From: Lactiplantibacillus songbeiensis
Lineage (GTDB): Bacteria > Bacillota > Bacilli > Lactobacillales > Lactobacillaceae
NCBI RefSeq assembly: GCF_005405125.1
Contig: NZ_BJDL01000031.1
Location: forward strand, 1-46,186
Reading direction: 5' to 3'
Length of the DNA: 46,186 bases
The notes beneath the pieces were generated by a model. That model was not told where the DNA came from. It made no database searches and saw only the letters and a list, made by a program, of their open reading frames with translations. A program made the translations under genes and the position numbers. Of the stretch, positions 25,801 through 34,043 are shown one piece after another. How positions within the stretch are numbered: the first letter of the stretch is position 1; each line of letters opens with the position of its first letter.

Positions 25801-25955
25801 TGATCAGTCTGTTCGCCGTGTCGAGACACTTAGCTGGGTGATTTTTGCCCAGGTTAGTGTCTGGGCCGACTTTTAAGACGTGGTTTTTGGCTTGAAAGCG
25901 CCCTGCAGACCGCAGTTTGGCTGCAGGGTCCGCCCCACCGCGAACAGACTGATCA
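25801..25955 (-). repeat. Palindromic element, class D
   Basis: Perfect 16-bp outer arms TGATCAGTCTGTTCGC and GCGAACAGACTGATCA. Read on the minus strand, the hairpin CCCTGCAG/CTGCAGGG carries loop CCAAACTGCGGT. A long stem, AGACACTAACCTGGG with CCCAGCTAAGTGTCT, contains the A-A mismatch. CGACACGGC then precedes the right arm. A second hairpin is CTTTCAAG/CTTAAAAG. Only short motifs are shared with classes A-C, yet the layout is the same. Confidence 0.75.
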
Positions 25956-26003
25956 ACGGAGACGGTTATTAACCTAATTAAAATAATTCATTGGAGGATG
26001 ACC

Positions 26004-26504
26004 ATGTATAATAAAGCATTTAAATATCCAGACAAAGCAGCTTACGAATTCGTTGTGCAGGCACTAGCCGCAAAAGGGATTACGTATCATGAAATCGCGC
26101 AGATTACCTTCAAACTGCAGACTAAATATGTGCCTGACTTAACGATTGCCGAATGCGAAGCTGAAACTAAAGAAGTCTTGCATAAACGAGAGCTACTGAA
26201 TAATGCCATGGTCGCCCTCGAACTTGACCGTTTAGCGACTGCTGGACAATTGAGTGAACCACTGCAAACGATTGTTGCCAACGATGCCGGGGTCTTCGGC
26301 GTTGATGAAGGCTTGGCCCTCAATATGGCTAACATCTACGGGACTATCGGCGTGACCAACTATGGTTATGTTGATAAAGTTAAAGAAGGCGTCATTAAAA
26401 AGTTAGACACCGACAAATCCGGGGTCGTTAATACCTTTATTGATGACCTCGTAGGTGCGATTGCGGCGGCTGTTGCGGCCAAAGTTGCTCATAAATACGC
26501 CTAA
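26004..26504 (+). CDS. pgpA: Phosphatidylglycerophosphatase A family (YutG-like)
   Basis: A 166-residue protein of the PgpA/YutG family, which removes the phosphate from phosphatidylglycerol phosphate in lipid synthesis. The family hallmark segment LALNMANIYGTIGVTNYGYV lies in the centre. VNTFIDDLVGAIAAAVAAKV near the C-terminus carries the acidic residues expected to bind metal. The N-terminal half resembles the extra helical region of Firmicute members. The start at 26004 has GGAGG six bases upstream; an ATG at 25998 directly abuts that site. Confidence 0.85.
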   Translation: MYNKAFKYPDKAAYEFVVQALAAKGITYHEIAQITFKLQTKYVPDLTIAECEAETKEVLHKRELLNNAMVALELDRLATAGQLSEPLQTIVANDAGVFGVDEGLALNMANIYGTIGVTNYGYVDKVKEGVIKKLDTDKSGVVNTFIDDLVGAIAAAVAAKVAHKYA

Positions 26505-26510
26505 AAAAGC

Positions 26511-26563
26511 AAAAGAGTGCTAACTGCCGATATCAGTTTAATCGGACAGTTAGCACTCTTTTT
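26511..26563. terminator. Bidirectional terminator between pgpA and the Spx paralogue
   Basis: AAAGAGTGCTAACTG/CAGTTAGCACTCTTT with T6. The interior also pairs (CCGAT/ATCGG). Confidence 0.9.
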
Positions 26564-26620
26564 TAATTTTAAATTAACTATTGGCCCTCAGCCGATCCAG
26601 ACACGCTTAACTTGGTCGAC

Positions 26621-27025
26621 TTACGCCATCTGATGTTCAGCCAGCGACTTCATCTTTCGGACACGTTGGTCGCGGGGAATGAACATCCGAATTTCGTCTT
26701 GATTAAAGCCACATAACAAACGATGATCATCAAAGATAATCGGCCGTCGTAATAATTGCGGTGTTTGGCTCAAGACATGTACAGCTTCACTCAATGGCAT
26801 ATCTTCAATTGGTGTCGTCTTACTTAATTGTCGATATGCGTTAGATTTGGTACTAATCAAATCATCGATACCATCATAAGTATATTGAAGCAAATGTTTA
26901 ATCTCAGCTTCCGTCAAAGGCTGAGCATTCATATTCCGTTCATGGAACGGAATCCGATGCTCGAGTAACCAGCGATGGGCTTTGCGACAACTTGCGGTAC
27001 TTGGTAACACACATAAGTTTATCAT
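26621..27025 (-). CDS. spx: Spx/ArsC-family regulator paralogue lacking the CXXC switch
   Basis: A 134-residue member of the Spx family, which binds the RNA polymerase alpha subunit to redirect transcription under thiol stress. The fold is clear: RKAHRWLLEHRIPFHERN at the start and RRPIIFDDHRLLCGFNQDEI later. The redox switch normally C10-x-x-C13 reads T10-A-S-C13, so no intramolecular disulfide can form. The paralogue is therefore probably not thiol-responsive in the classical way, or is controlled by level and by ClpXP. The ATG at 27025 is preceded by GGGGAT. Confidence 0.85.
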   Translation of the reverse strand: MINLCVLPSTASCRKAHRWLLEHRIPFHERNMNAQPLTEAEIKHLLQYTYDGIDDLISTKSNAYRQLSKTTPIEDMPLSEAVHVLSQTPQLLRRPIIFDDHRLLCGFNQDEIRMFIPRDQRVRKMKSLAEHQMA

Positions 27026-27255
27026 AATATTATCCCCAATCTTGCTTGCCTAACAATGCAACCCCCATTATTGTGCACTGTAATAGTTGACGTCATTAAT
27101 TAACACCCTAATCATAGCAAAATTCATCACTAATTGCTAGCGTTTTCAGGAAAATATTTAAAATAATTTGATTGTCGCAGTTTATTAACAAATTAATTCC
27201 GAACTTGGTACGTCCGGGATTAATTTTTTTATCTTTTTAACCTGGTGATACACAC

Positions 27256-27621
27256 CTAATCTAGCCCTAATTGTTCCCGTAAATAGGCATTTAGAACGAC
27301 TGCTTGGTTGTGTTGTTCATCTTTAGCGCCGTATAATAAAATTACGTTGGTCGTTTTAAGTTGTTCGGCAATCTGATTAATAAAATCAACAGTAATCGGA
27401 TTAGCTTTGAGTTCAGCCAAATAACGGGTCTTAAATTTGGGATACTTAGCCGGTTCATGATTGAACCATTTGCGTAATTCGGTTGATGGCCCAATCTCTT
27501 TGACCCAGTCATCTAGCCGCGCATTAACTTTTGAGATGCCACGCGGCCACAGTCGATCAACTAACACCCGATAACCATCCAAATCGGCTGGCTTAGTATA
27601 GATACGTTCCAACTTTAACAC
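27256..27621 (-). CDS. DUF488-family protein
   Basis: A 121-residue protein of the DUF488 (YeaO-like) family. Conserved motifs visible are RVLVDRLWPRGISK, WVKEIGPSTELRKWFNHEP and VILLYGAKDEQHNQAVVL. The start chosen is the GTG at 27621, which gives the normal family length. The frame stays open to 27729, but that extension overlaps the start of the divergent glycosylase gene. The ribosome binding site is weak. The biochemical role is unknown. A hairpin at 27187-27236 (ATTAAT...ATTAAT with GG/CC) may terminate it. Confidence 0.78.
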   Translation of the reverse strand: MLKLERIYTKPADLDGYRVLVDRLWPRGISKVNARLDDWVKEIGPSTELRKWFNHEPAKYPKFKTRYLAELKANPITVDFINQIAEQLKTTNVILLYGAKDEQHNQAVVLNAYLREQLGLD

Positions 27622-27663
27622 TATCTCATCATCTTCAATCTTTAGAATTCGAGGTCTTACCTT

Positions 27664-28299
27664 ATGACAACTTCTAAGTTCGCCACCGCCGACTTTTTCA
27701 CCGGTCGGCCCACCACTGAAATCGCCCAAGCCTTATTGGGCACAACTTTATTATATCGCAATCCAACCGGGACTGTCGGCGGTTTAATCGTCGAAACGGA
27801 AGCCTATTTAGGCGCTAACGACACCGCCGCTCACGCCTTTAACGGCCGACGAACAGCCTTTAGTGAACCACTCTATCGCGATCCCGGGACTTTGTACATT
27901 TATCGGCTGCGGGCTAATTACTTACTAGATATCGTCACCCAACCCGCGGAAACTCCGGAAGGCGTCTTAATCCGGGCGATTGAACCGACTCTAAATATCG
28001 ATCAACAATTAACTAACCGTGGTAAAACCGGCGTCCAAGTCACCAATGGCCCCGGTAAATTAATGCAGGCGTTAGGAATTCAAGATCAGGATATGAACCT
28101 AGCTCCCATTACGGACAGTGCCATTGCAGTTGATTTATCTCAACGACGAACCCCACAACAAATTCAAGCACTACCACGGGTCGGGGTTAATGCTGAAGCA
28201 GCTAGTGGTCAACTGCCACTGCGGTTTGTTGTTGCCGGAAATCCATACATTAGCGACAGCCGGAAACGTGATTGGCACGCGGACCATGGCTGGGCATAA
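27664..28299 (+). CDS. DNA-3-methyladenine glycosylase (AAG/Mpg family)
   Basis: A 211-residue base-excision repair enzyme related to human alkyladenine glycosylase, which removes 3-methyladenine and related lesions. Family motifs are the start FFTGRPTTEIAQALLGTTLLY, the catalytic-acid segment IVETEAYLGANDTAAHAF, LYIYRLRANYLLDIVT and GVLIRAIEPT, then NGPGKLMQALGI. The start ATG has a TAAGGT upstream and is only 42 bases from the divergent DUF488 start. No Fe-S ligands are expected in this family. Confidence 0.93.
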   Translation: MTTSKFATADFFTGRPTTEIAQALLGTTLLYRNPTGTVGGLIVETEAYLGANDTAAHAFNGRRTAFSEPLYRDPGTLYIYRLRANYLLDIVTQPAETPEGVLIRAIEPTLNIDQQLTNRGKTGVQVTNGPGKLMQALGIQDQDMNLAPITDSAIAVDLSQRRTPQQIQALPRVGVNAEAASGQLPLRFVVAGNPYISDSRKRDWHADHGWA

Positions 28300-28320
28300 T
28301 TAAGCAATCAGGAGATAACT

Positions 28321-28369
28321 AAAAATAGTGATTCAGAGTCATTTAAAACGCTCTGAATCACTATTTTTA
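28321..28369 (+). terminator. Glycosylase terminator
   Basis: A 16-bp perfect stem AAATAGTGATTCAGAG with its complement, followed by T5. Confidence 0.9.
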
Positions 28370-28375
28370 TCATCA

Positions 28376-28777
28376 GCACACTTGGTGCTAGTTGGTTTAA
28401 ATTGCCGCCTGCCGGTTGGTTCCTAAAATGCTGGAACGCCATGGACCATTTTGAAGCCAAAGTTCGGTCTTCAAAACTGGCCTTGGCCTAAGTCCGAGCA
28501 GACCACTCGCACTAAGGCCAACGACACGGCTGAGCATTTTAGGAACCAACCTCTCGGCTAAATTTGTGGTCGACAATAGATCATCATTAATTCACGTTAA
28601 TTAACGACGGGCGGGCCAGAATTGGCTCAGTGGTGTCGTTTATCTTAGTCGGTGATTTTCCAACTTAGATAAAGCCCGGCTTTCGAGACCGCACTGTGGC
28701 TCGAAAACGTGGCCACCACGTTCCAACCGATTCTGGACCAACCAGAGTGGCGATTTAAACCAACTAGCACCAAGCGT
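28376..28777. repeat. Composite palindromic element, locus 7 (best-preserved A + B)
   Basis: The cleanest copy. Terminal inverted repeats at 28381-28406 and 28749-28774 agree at 25 of 26 positions. Class A forward (28404-28562) has perfectly complementary outer arms GGTTGGTTCCTAAAATGC and GCATTTTAGGAACCAACC, with loop CCAAAGTTCGGT. The linker holds CGTTAATTAACG. Class B reverse (28605-28757) has loop CCACAGTGCGGT in a TTTCGAG/CTCGAAA stem. It ends ten bases before the stop of the next gene. Confidence 0.9.
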
Positions 28778-28786
28778 ATCGTCAAC

Positions 28787-29107
28787 CTATTCTCCAATGA
28801 CCAACTCAACCTGGCCACGTTTGGGAACAAAATTAATATTAAAGATCGGTTCCCGCAAGATTTTTTCATATTCGTCCAACACATCGTTGGGTAGCGGCGT
28901 ATGGTCAGCTAAGGCCTTCGTTAGGTCATCAACGGAATAAATCTCGTCCATATTAATAAAGATCCGCATGTTGCTAACGACGTCATTCAGTAATTCCGTC
29001 AAGACCGCATTCGGTTTCCCATTGCCATCGGTGACCACAACTTGGTTACTATCAAGCTCTTTATGGTCAATCTCAGTTAACTTAACGATATCAAATACAT
29101 TTAGCAT
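28787..29107 (-). CDS. Conserved hypothetical protein, acidic
   Basis: A 106-residue protein that I do not recognise. It is acidic, with no membrane segment, and contains FDIVKLTEIDHKEL at the start and PNDVLDEYEKILREPIF near the end. The ATG at 29107 is chosen because GGAGG lies at a good distance; an open extension to 29149 lacks support. It stands alone, with a repeat element at its 3-prime end. Confidence 0.65.
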   Translation of the reverse strand: MLNVFDIVKLTEIDHKELDSNQVVVTDGNGKPNAVLTELLNDVVSNMRIFINMDEIYSVDDLTKALADHTPLPNDVLDEYEKILREPIFNINFVPKRGQVELVIGE

Positions 29108-29331
29108 CTTTATTCCTCCGTTAATTTCTAGGTTGCTTGCCACGCACAACCGCCCGCAACATCATTTTTCACTAGTTTACCACAAACCCCAGCATTGCAA
29201 AGCGTAAACTTACCCGCAAGTCGCACTCACTTAACAATCTGTTACGGCATCTAAATTTAATCGTTTTGACACAAAGCTAATGAATGCCCGTGGCTATTAG
29301 GTTTAAGTTCGTGTACATGCAACGAATAAGC

Positions 29332-29360
29332 TTGTTTCAACTACACATTGAAGGTATGAT
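29332..29360 (+). promoter_or_regulatory. Promoter of the secreted serine hydrolase gene
   Basis: -35 TTGTTT (29332-29337), 17-nt spacer, -10 TATGAT (29355-29360), ending 33 bases before the start codon. Confidence 0.55.
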
Positions 29361-29393
29361 TTAATCACTAAAACGATTATGGGGAGTTTTATA

Positions 29394-30710
29394 ATGAAAA
29401 AAATGGCCACTATTTTGGGGTTAGCTGGCACCGTGGCAGCAGTCGCGTTCACGACGCCGACCATTGCCCATGCTTACGACACCATCAGTAATCAATCTAC
29501 GCAAAACTACACCGCCCGTTTTGTGAATCAAGCAAAAACGAACGATGGTATTTATAAATACGGTATCTATAATACCAGTCGATCAACGACCACTCGTGAT
29601 TTAAACGGTAGTAACTGGGAGCATAGCTTCATTAAAGTCACCCAACAAGCGACTACGGCTAGTGGCACTTGGGTCAAGTTCAGCTATTATGGTAAGAATA
29701 TTGGCTGGGTCAAGAAGAGCGCCATTGAACCCTACTCCGTGAAGCAAAACGCCATTGCCTTAATTGACAAGTATCACTACCGCGGCACCGCGATGCTGAT
29801 CAAGAACTACGCCAGCAATAGTGTCACCGCTTCGACCGGCTACGCCTACTACGGTGGTCGCAAGTTGAATACTAACGAGACCGTTTATCCAACCGCATCA
29901 CTACAAAAAGTCATCACCGCGGCCATTATCGTCCAACTCGTTAATGAACATAAGTTAACGCAATACACTCGGCTCAGTAAGTTCTATCCGAACATCAAAA
30001 CCAGTGCCAATATTACGATTCGGCAACTGCTTGACCATAATTCTGGTTTAGAACAAGAAAACGAAGAAATTGATCCTGGTAAGTTTTTAACTGAAGCACA
30101 AGCCGTTCAATATGCCATCAGTCAATTGAACGCGACTGGTGCCGGTAAGCATCACTATACCAACGCTAACTACATTATTTTAGCAGGTATCATTCGACAA
30201 TTAACCGGAAAATCCTTGGAAGAAAACGTGCAGAGTCGGATTATTAATAAGCTCGGTTTAACCCACACTTACTTTTATAATACGATTCCAGCTAACTTAA
30301 CCCCCGCCGTTAGTTATAAATACGTAGATGGCAAGAATTACCAATACTATCCACTAACGACGAACTTGCTCTCTTCCTTGACCGGGGCCGGCAATATGTA
30401 TATGTCGCCTGCTGATTATTACACCGTTCAAAAAGGCTTGCGGAATGGTAAGATCTTAAATAAGAGCGATTATTATTACTTATCCAATCACTACAAATAC
30501 GCCTACGATGGTGGCATGTGGCACATTAAGAGCAACCACATGAAATACAGTTCCGGCAGTCTACGCAACACCGGCGTGACAACCCACATGTACTTGTCCG
30601 AGGGTAATAAGACCGGCGTCATTTTCTTCTCTAATCAAAAAGGTACCGGCACCACAACTGCCGATTTGACTGAAAAAACACTTTATCGCCTCGTTCAATA
30701 CTACATGTAA
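29394..30710 (+). CDS. Secreted serine hydrolase with N-terminal SH3-like domain
   Basis: A 438-residue exported protein. The signal peptide ends near TIAHA (about residue 27). An SH3-like wall-binding segment spans about residues 35-105 and includes GTWVKFSYYGKNIGWVKKSA. A class C beta-lactamase/DD-peptidase fold follows, with nucleophile motif TASLQK (S-x-x-K), HNSG, and YTN (Y-x-N). Role: probably a D,D-carboxypeptidase-like or esterase enzyme at the cell wall; true beta-lactamase action is not implied. The start at 29394 has GGGGAG upstream; an ATG at 29379 overlaps that site. It is related in fold to the hydrolase at 951-1937. Confidence 0.85.
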   Translation: MKKMATILGLAGTVAAVAFTTPTIAHAYDTISNQSTQNYTARFVNQAKTNDGIYKYGIYNTSRSTTTRDLNGSNWEHSFIKVTQQATTASGTWVKFSYYGKNIGWVKKSAIEPYSVKQNAIALIDKYHYRGTAMLIKNYASNSVTASTGYAYYGGRKLNTNETVYPTASLQKVITAAIIVQLVNEHKLTQYTRLSKFYPNIKTSANITIRQLLDHNSGLEQENEEIDPGKFLTEAQAVQYAISQLNATGAGKHHYTNANYIILAGIIRQLTGKSLEENVQSRIINKLGLTHTYFYNTIPANLTPAVSYKYVDGKNYQYYPLTTNLLSSLTGAGNMYMSPADYYTVQKGLRNGKILNKSDYYYLSNHYKYAYDGGMWHIKSNHMKYSSGSLRNTGVTTHMYLSEGNKTGVIFFSNQKGTGTTTADLTEKTLYRLVQYYM

Positions 30711-30744
30711 AGCTTTTTAGTGCTGGTGACTTAGTTGTGGGACT

Positions 30745-30901
30745 AACTTACCACTCTGATTGGTCCAGAATCGGCTGGAACGTGGTGGCCGCTGAGCCAA
30801 TTCTGGCCCGCCCGGCGTTAGTTAACGGGAATTAATGATTATCTATTATCGACCACAGATTTAACCAACCGGCAGGCGGCAATTTCAACTAGTACCAAGC
30901 G
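30745..30901. repeat. Palindromic element, locus 8 (internal deletions in both modules)
   Basis: The class B forward module runs from GGTCCAGAATCGGCTGG to ACGTGGTGGCCGC, then jumps straight to TGAGCCAATTCTGGCC, losing about 85 internal bases. The partner A module (reverse) is reduced to its tip, AACCAACCGGCAGGCGGCAA. The outer helix and the inverted ends are kept. Confidence 0.75.
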
Positions 30902-30915
30902 TACTGCTAATACTA

Positions 30916-30969
30916 AAAATAAATCACGCGTTTCAAAGTCGATCAAACTTTGAAACGCGTGATTTATTT
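30916..30969 (-). terminator. mutY terminator overlapping its stop codon
   Basis: A stem of about 22 bp (AAATCACGCGTTTCAAAG and its complement). The mutY TAA at 30964-30966 is part of the stem. Confidence 0.9.
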
Positions 30970-32064
30970 CGGTTGGTAACGATTCCATATTTTTTCTTGC
31001 ACTTTAGGCATCGGCAAGGCTGCAAGTCGATCAGCTGACACTAGTTTACCCGGAAAGTAAGCTAGGTCTGCCTGTTCAACCTTGGCACCGAATAACTGAA
31101 TCGTCCACTTTTGATGCGTAAACGTATGCTTGACTGGCTTTAAACCTAGATCAAAACTAGTGACGGTCAGTTGATACTCTTGCTGGAAATACGTTTGAAT
31201 CGCTAGTTCTAGATCAGCTGGTAAGTAATTTTCAGTCAAATCTAAGTCCGCCACTTTCAGTAACGGAACTGTCCATAAGTTCGCTAACATGCCATTACTC
31301 GGCCGTTGCGTCATTAACCATTGCCTATCAGCTTGCGCCAATACCGCCACATAATCAACTGGGACTGGCCGTGGTTTCTTCGTCTTGACGGGATAATCTA
31401 ATTCCTTACCATCCAGATAAGCCTGATTGAAGTCCTTGACCGGCGAATGAGCTGAATCAGGATTACGCGCGGTCATATAACTAGAACCGAGATCCATAAT
31501 TGCTTGGTTAAAGTCTCCTGGCCGATCTTTAGGAATAATCCGCGCAATCACCTTTTCAAATAACTGCCGGGTCTGCGGCTTGGCAATATCAGCGTCAATC
31601 TCTAATAACCGACTAAAGACCCGGAACGCATTGCCATCGACTGCCGGGACTGGTTCATTAAAGGCAATACTAGCAATCGCGCCCGCTGTATACGGACCAA
31701 TGCCGATCAATTCCGTGAGTTCAGTGGCTGTCCGTGGCCACTGACCACCGTAATCCGCCAATAATTGGCGCGCACAGCGTTGCATGTTGCGAACCCGGGA
31801 ATAATACCCTAAGCCTTCCCAAGCCTTTAGCAACTGACTCTCAGGCGCCTGAGCCAAGGCCGTCACCGTTGGAAACCACGTCATGAAACGCTCGTAGTAC
31901 GGGATCACCGTTTGAACTTGCGTCTGTTGGAGCATAATCTCTGAGACCCAAATATGATATGGTTCATGATCATGGCGCCACGGTAAATCGCGCCCTTCAC
32001 GATCAAACCAGGTCAGTAACGTCGCCTGAAATGCCTTAATTGTTGCCGGTGACCACTCAATCAA
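30964..32064 (-). CDS. mutY: A/G-specific adenine glycosylase, cluster-less
   Basis: A 366-residue base-excision repair enzyme that removes adenine mispaired with 8-oxoguanine. Visible are the catalytic Glu in WVSEIMLQQTQV (about residue 42), the helix-hairpin-helix LIGIGPYTAGAI, and the catalytic Asp in AVDGNAFRVFSR. The C-terminal NUDIX-like 8-oxoG recognition domain follows. The usual four-cysteine 4Fe-4S motif is gone: where most MutY proteins have four Cys, this region reads YMTARNPDSAHSPVKDFNQA. Only one Cys occurs in the whole protein. Cluster-less MutY is known from some lactobacilli. RBS AGGAGG supports the start. Confidence 0.93.
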   Translation of the reverse strand: MIEWSPATIKAFQATLLTWFDREGRDLPWRHDHEPYHIWVSEIMLQQTQVQTVIPYYERFMTWFPTVTALAQAPESQLLKAWEGLGYYSRVRNMQRCARQLLADYGGQWPRTATELTELIGIGPYTAGAIASIAFNEPVPAVDGNAFRVFSRLLEIDADIAKPQTRQLFEKVIARIIPKDRPGDFNQAIMDLGSSYMTARNPDSAHSPVKDFNQAYLDGKELDYPVKTKKPRPVPVDYVAVLAQADRQWLMTQRPSNGMLANLWTVPLLKVADLDLTENYLPADLELAIQTYFQQEYQLTVTSFDLGLKPVKHTFTHQKWTIQLFGAKVEQADLAYFPGKLVSADRLAALPMPKVQEKIWNRYQPK

Positions 32065-32083
32065 GTAAATTCCTCCTACCTAA

Positions 32084-32119
32084 AAATGAGCCTGACTAGG
32101 TCGCCCTCGTCAAGCTCAT
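32084..32119 (-). terminator. Terminator of the two-gene hypothetical unit
   Basis: Minus strand ATGAGCTTGAC/GTCAGGCTCAT with T5, just downstream of the 124-aa gene and upstream of mutY. Confidence 0.8.
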
Positions 32120-32125
32120 CGCTAA

Positions 32126-32500
32126 TTATTCAACATCTAGCGTACTTGCTAGATCAACTAATGTTTTTTCGTAATGATCAGTCACACTAGCATCTTGAAA
32201 GTCGGCGTTAAAGACTGCCATCGTCAAATATTCTGGATACTTGACGATGACCGCTGCTAACCGGTCGTTACTTTCAGGATACTTCTGATCTTCGTTATTT
32301 AAAATATCTAAGCTTGCTTGATAACACACATTTGCTAAGAACAAATAATCGACAAAATAATTAAAGCCCAACTGATTTTTTAACTTAAAATGTGCATCGG
32401 CATCAACGGTCTCGTAGACGTTATCCATATACTTCGACACGATCTCTTGATACTGACGCAACAACTCTGTCTTGGCCTGCACATGATTTTCGGCTGCCAT
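32126..32500 (-). CDS. Hypothetical protein, helical, acidic
   Basis: A 124-residue predicted all-helical soluble protein that I do not recognise. It contains YQEIVSKYMDNVYETVDAD and a Tyr/Phe-rich central section NYFVDYLFLANVCYQ. AGGTGGGG precedes the start. It lies 32 bases downstream of the next-listed gene and shares a terminator, so the two probably form an operon. Confidence 0.65.
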   Translation of the reverse strand: MAAENHVQAKTELLRQYQEIVSKYMDNVYETVDADAHFKLKNQLGFNYFVDYLFLANVCYQASLDILNNEDQKYPESNDRLAAVIVKYPEYLTMAVFNADFQDASVTDHYEKTLVDLASTLDVE

Positions 32501-32532
32501 CTAATCCCCACCTAACTTTGTACCTGTAGGCA

Positions 32533-33039
32533 TTATAGCATATGGCGTAACCCCAAATTGATGTTTTGAACCAATCCGGCCAATTGTTGGTACTGCCACT
32601 GGCGTTCAGCCGTGACCGCTGCTTGGTCATTGGGTTGGGTCAAGTTGACTAATTTAATCGCTTGGTCGGCTGCTCGTAAGGCATTCTCATCGACATACGC
32701 CGAGGCAATTGCCCAACTAATACATTCTAACGCCGCCGCCCCAATCGAACTGGTACTATTAGCGCCCATCGCCTCAACTTTAGCACTGGCTTGGCGCACT
32801 TGGTAGACACTAGCTAAATTAACCTGCCACAATTCATTGGCATCAATCGCCAACCGTAATTGACGATCATGCTTCTGATTGTCATCGACATACTGCATCG
32901 CTTTTTTCGCGATAATCAACGCCCACTTGGCGAGTTGCTGTTGGGAGAGTTCACCGGTTAAACTTTCGATTTGGCTCCGTATTCCAGGGTCATCGTCAAT
33001 CGATATTTTAGGGTGACTCGGTCTAAAACCTTCCGTCAT
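32533..33039 (-). CDS. Hypothetical protein, Imm5-like (weak)
   Basis: A 168-residue Ala-rich helical protein. The pattern of a tryptophan-containing N-terminal helix (AKWALIIAKKAMQYVDD) and then HDRQLRLAIDANELW is reminiscent of Imm5-type putative immunity proteins. So is a later Ala-rich tract with regularly spaced helices (AALECISWAIASAYVDENAL). No toxin gene is adjacent, so an immunity role is only a lead. The ATG at 33039 is preferred over a GTG one codon earlier, with AGGAA upstream. It is first in a probable two-gene operon. Confidence 0.55.
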   Translation of the reverse strand: MTEGFRPSHPKISIDDDPGIRSQIESLTGELSQQQLAKWALIIAKKAMQYVDDNQKHDRQLRLAIDANELWQVNLASVYQVRQASAKVEAMGANSTSSIGAAALECISWAIASAYVDENALRAADQAIKLVNLTQPNDQAAVTAERQWQYQQLAGLVQNINLGLRHML

Positions 33040-33042
33040 CAC

Positions 33043-33491
33043 ACATTCCTACTTTCTTACTAATCCTACGACTGTTCAAACTATACAGCAATGTTAGTAT
33101 TGCACCTATTACGACCCGGTTGGCGTGGCGACGTCCCAAGGATTGCACGCTCATCCTGGTACCTAGCGAATCAAGACTTACTTGCGCACACGTCAAAGAC
33201 AAGCGACTTCGTCTAACCAACCATAACCTAACGTTGCTTAATATCGGTCATTAATTACCACTACCTAATCTTGAATGACCCAGTGATTAGTGCAAAACCG
33301 GCACCTAGCAACACCGTTGATTGTCACCACAACCTAGTCATTATCAACTTGTGACGCCATTTAACGACGCCACATTTGGCAGTCTAAAATAACATCCGAT
33401 ATTACTGAATTGTAACAGAAAATTGGCCAATAAGGTCCAATCAACTACTAAATTTCGGAAAATATTTATATCTATCAGTCGAACACCGCTT
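33043..33491. other. Intergenic gap without recognisable feature
   Basis: About 450 bases between the hypothetical operon and the hsp terminator. I see no gene, no strong palindrome and no copy of the repeat family. A GTTAGTATTGCAC stretch near 33090 could hold a leftward promoter for the hypothetical operon, but it is weak. Confidence 0.4.
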
Positions 33492-33536
33492 AAAAAAAGA
33501 CGGTGCGCAAGTCTCATTCAACTTGCATCACCGTCC
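33492..33536 (-). terminator. hsp20 terminator
   Basis: GACGGTG...GCAAGT/ACTTGC...CACCGTC on the minus strand, followed by T7. Confidence 0.85.
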
Positions 33537-33561
33537 AAGCGAAACTAACTCGCCTTAATCC

Positions 33562-34008
33562 TTATTGAATTTCAATGTGATGAGTATCGGCCGCAGCCTT
33601 TTTCGGCAAGGTCAAGCTCAAGACCCCATTATCATAATGGGCAGCAATCTTTGTCGCATCGACGTCAGGTAATGAATATTCCCTGCCAAAACGGCCCGTT
33701 TGCCGTTCACTAGTGATGATATTGCCGTCTTTGTCACTGTCATCACTAAGGCTTTCGCGCTTCACACCAATCGATAATCGGCCATCGCGATACTTCAAGG
33801 CAATATCAGCCTTCTGAATGCCGGGAACATCGATTTGCATGGTGTACTGCTCATCATTTTCTTTAATGTCAGTCTTCAACAAGGCACTATCATGGCCCGT
33901 CACGTTAGCGACTGAACGGCCTAGCCCGGTTAATAAATCATCCATCTTAGAAAAATCATTCAATCGATCAAATAAATCATGGTTCCAATTCAACATATCA
34001 TTAGCCAT
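33562..34008 (-). CDS. hsp3: Small heat-shock protein, Hsp20/alpha-crystallin family
   Basis: A 148-residue holdase chaperone. The alpha-crystallin domain begins near residue 45 (DIKENDEQYTMQIDVPG). It ends with the typical AHYDNGVLSLTLPKK segment and the C-terminal I-x-I-like HIEIQ anchor. The size and sequence match my memory of the L. plantarum Hsp3 (HSP19.3) protein; the symbol is given on that basis. A CIRCE element upstream indicates HrcA control. AAGGGTG supports the ATG at 34008. Confidence 0.9.
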   Translation of the reverse strand: MANDMLNWNHDLFDRLNDFSKMDDLLTGLGRSVANVTGHDSALLKTDIKENDEQYTMQIDVPGIQKADIALKYRDGRLSIGVKRESLSDDSDKDGNIITSERQTGRFGREYSLPDVDATKIAAHYDNGVLSLTLPKKAAADTHHIEIQ

Positions 34009-34043
34009 ATGCTAATCACCCTTTCAACTTGTTTACAGTTTCT

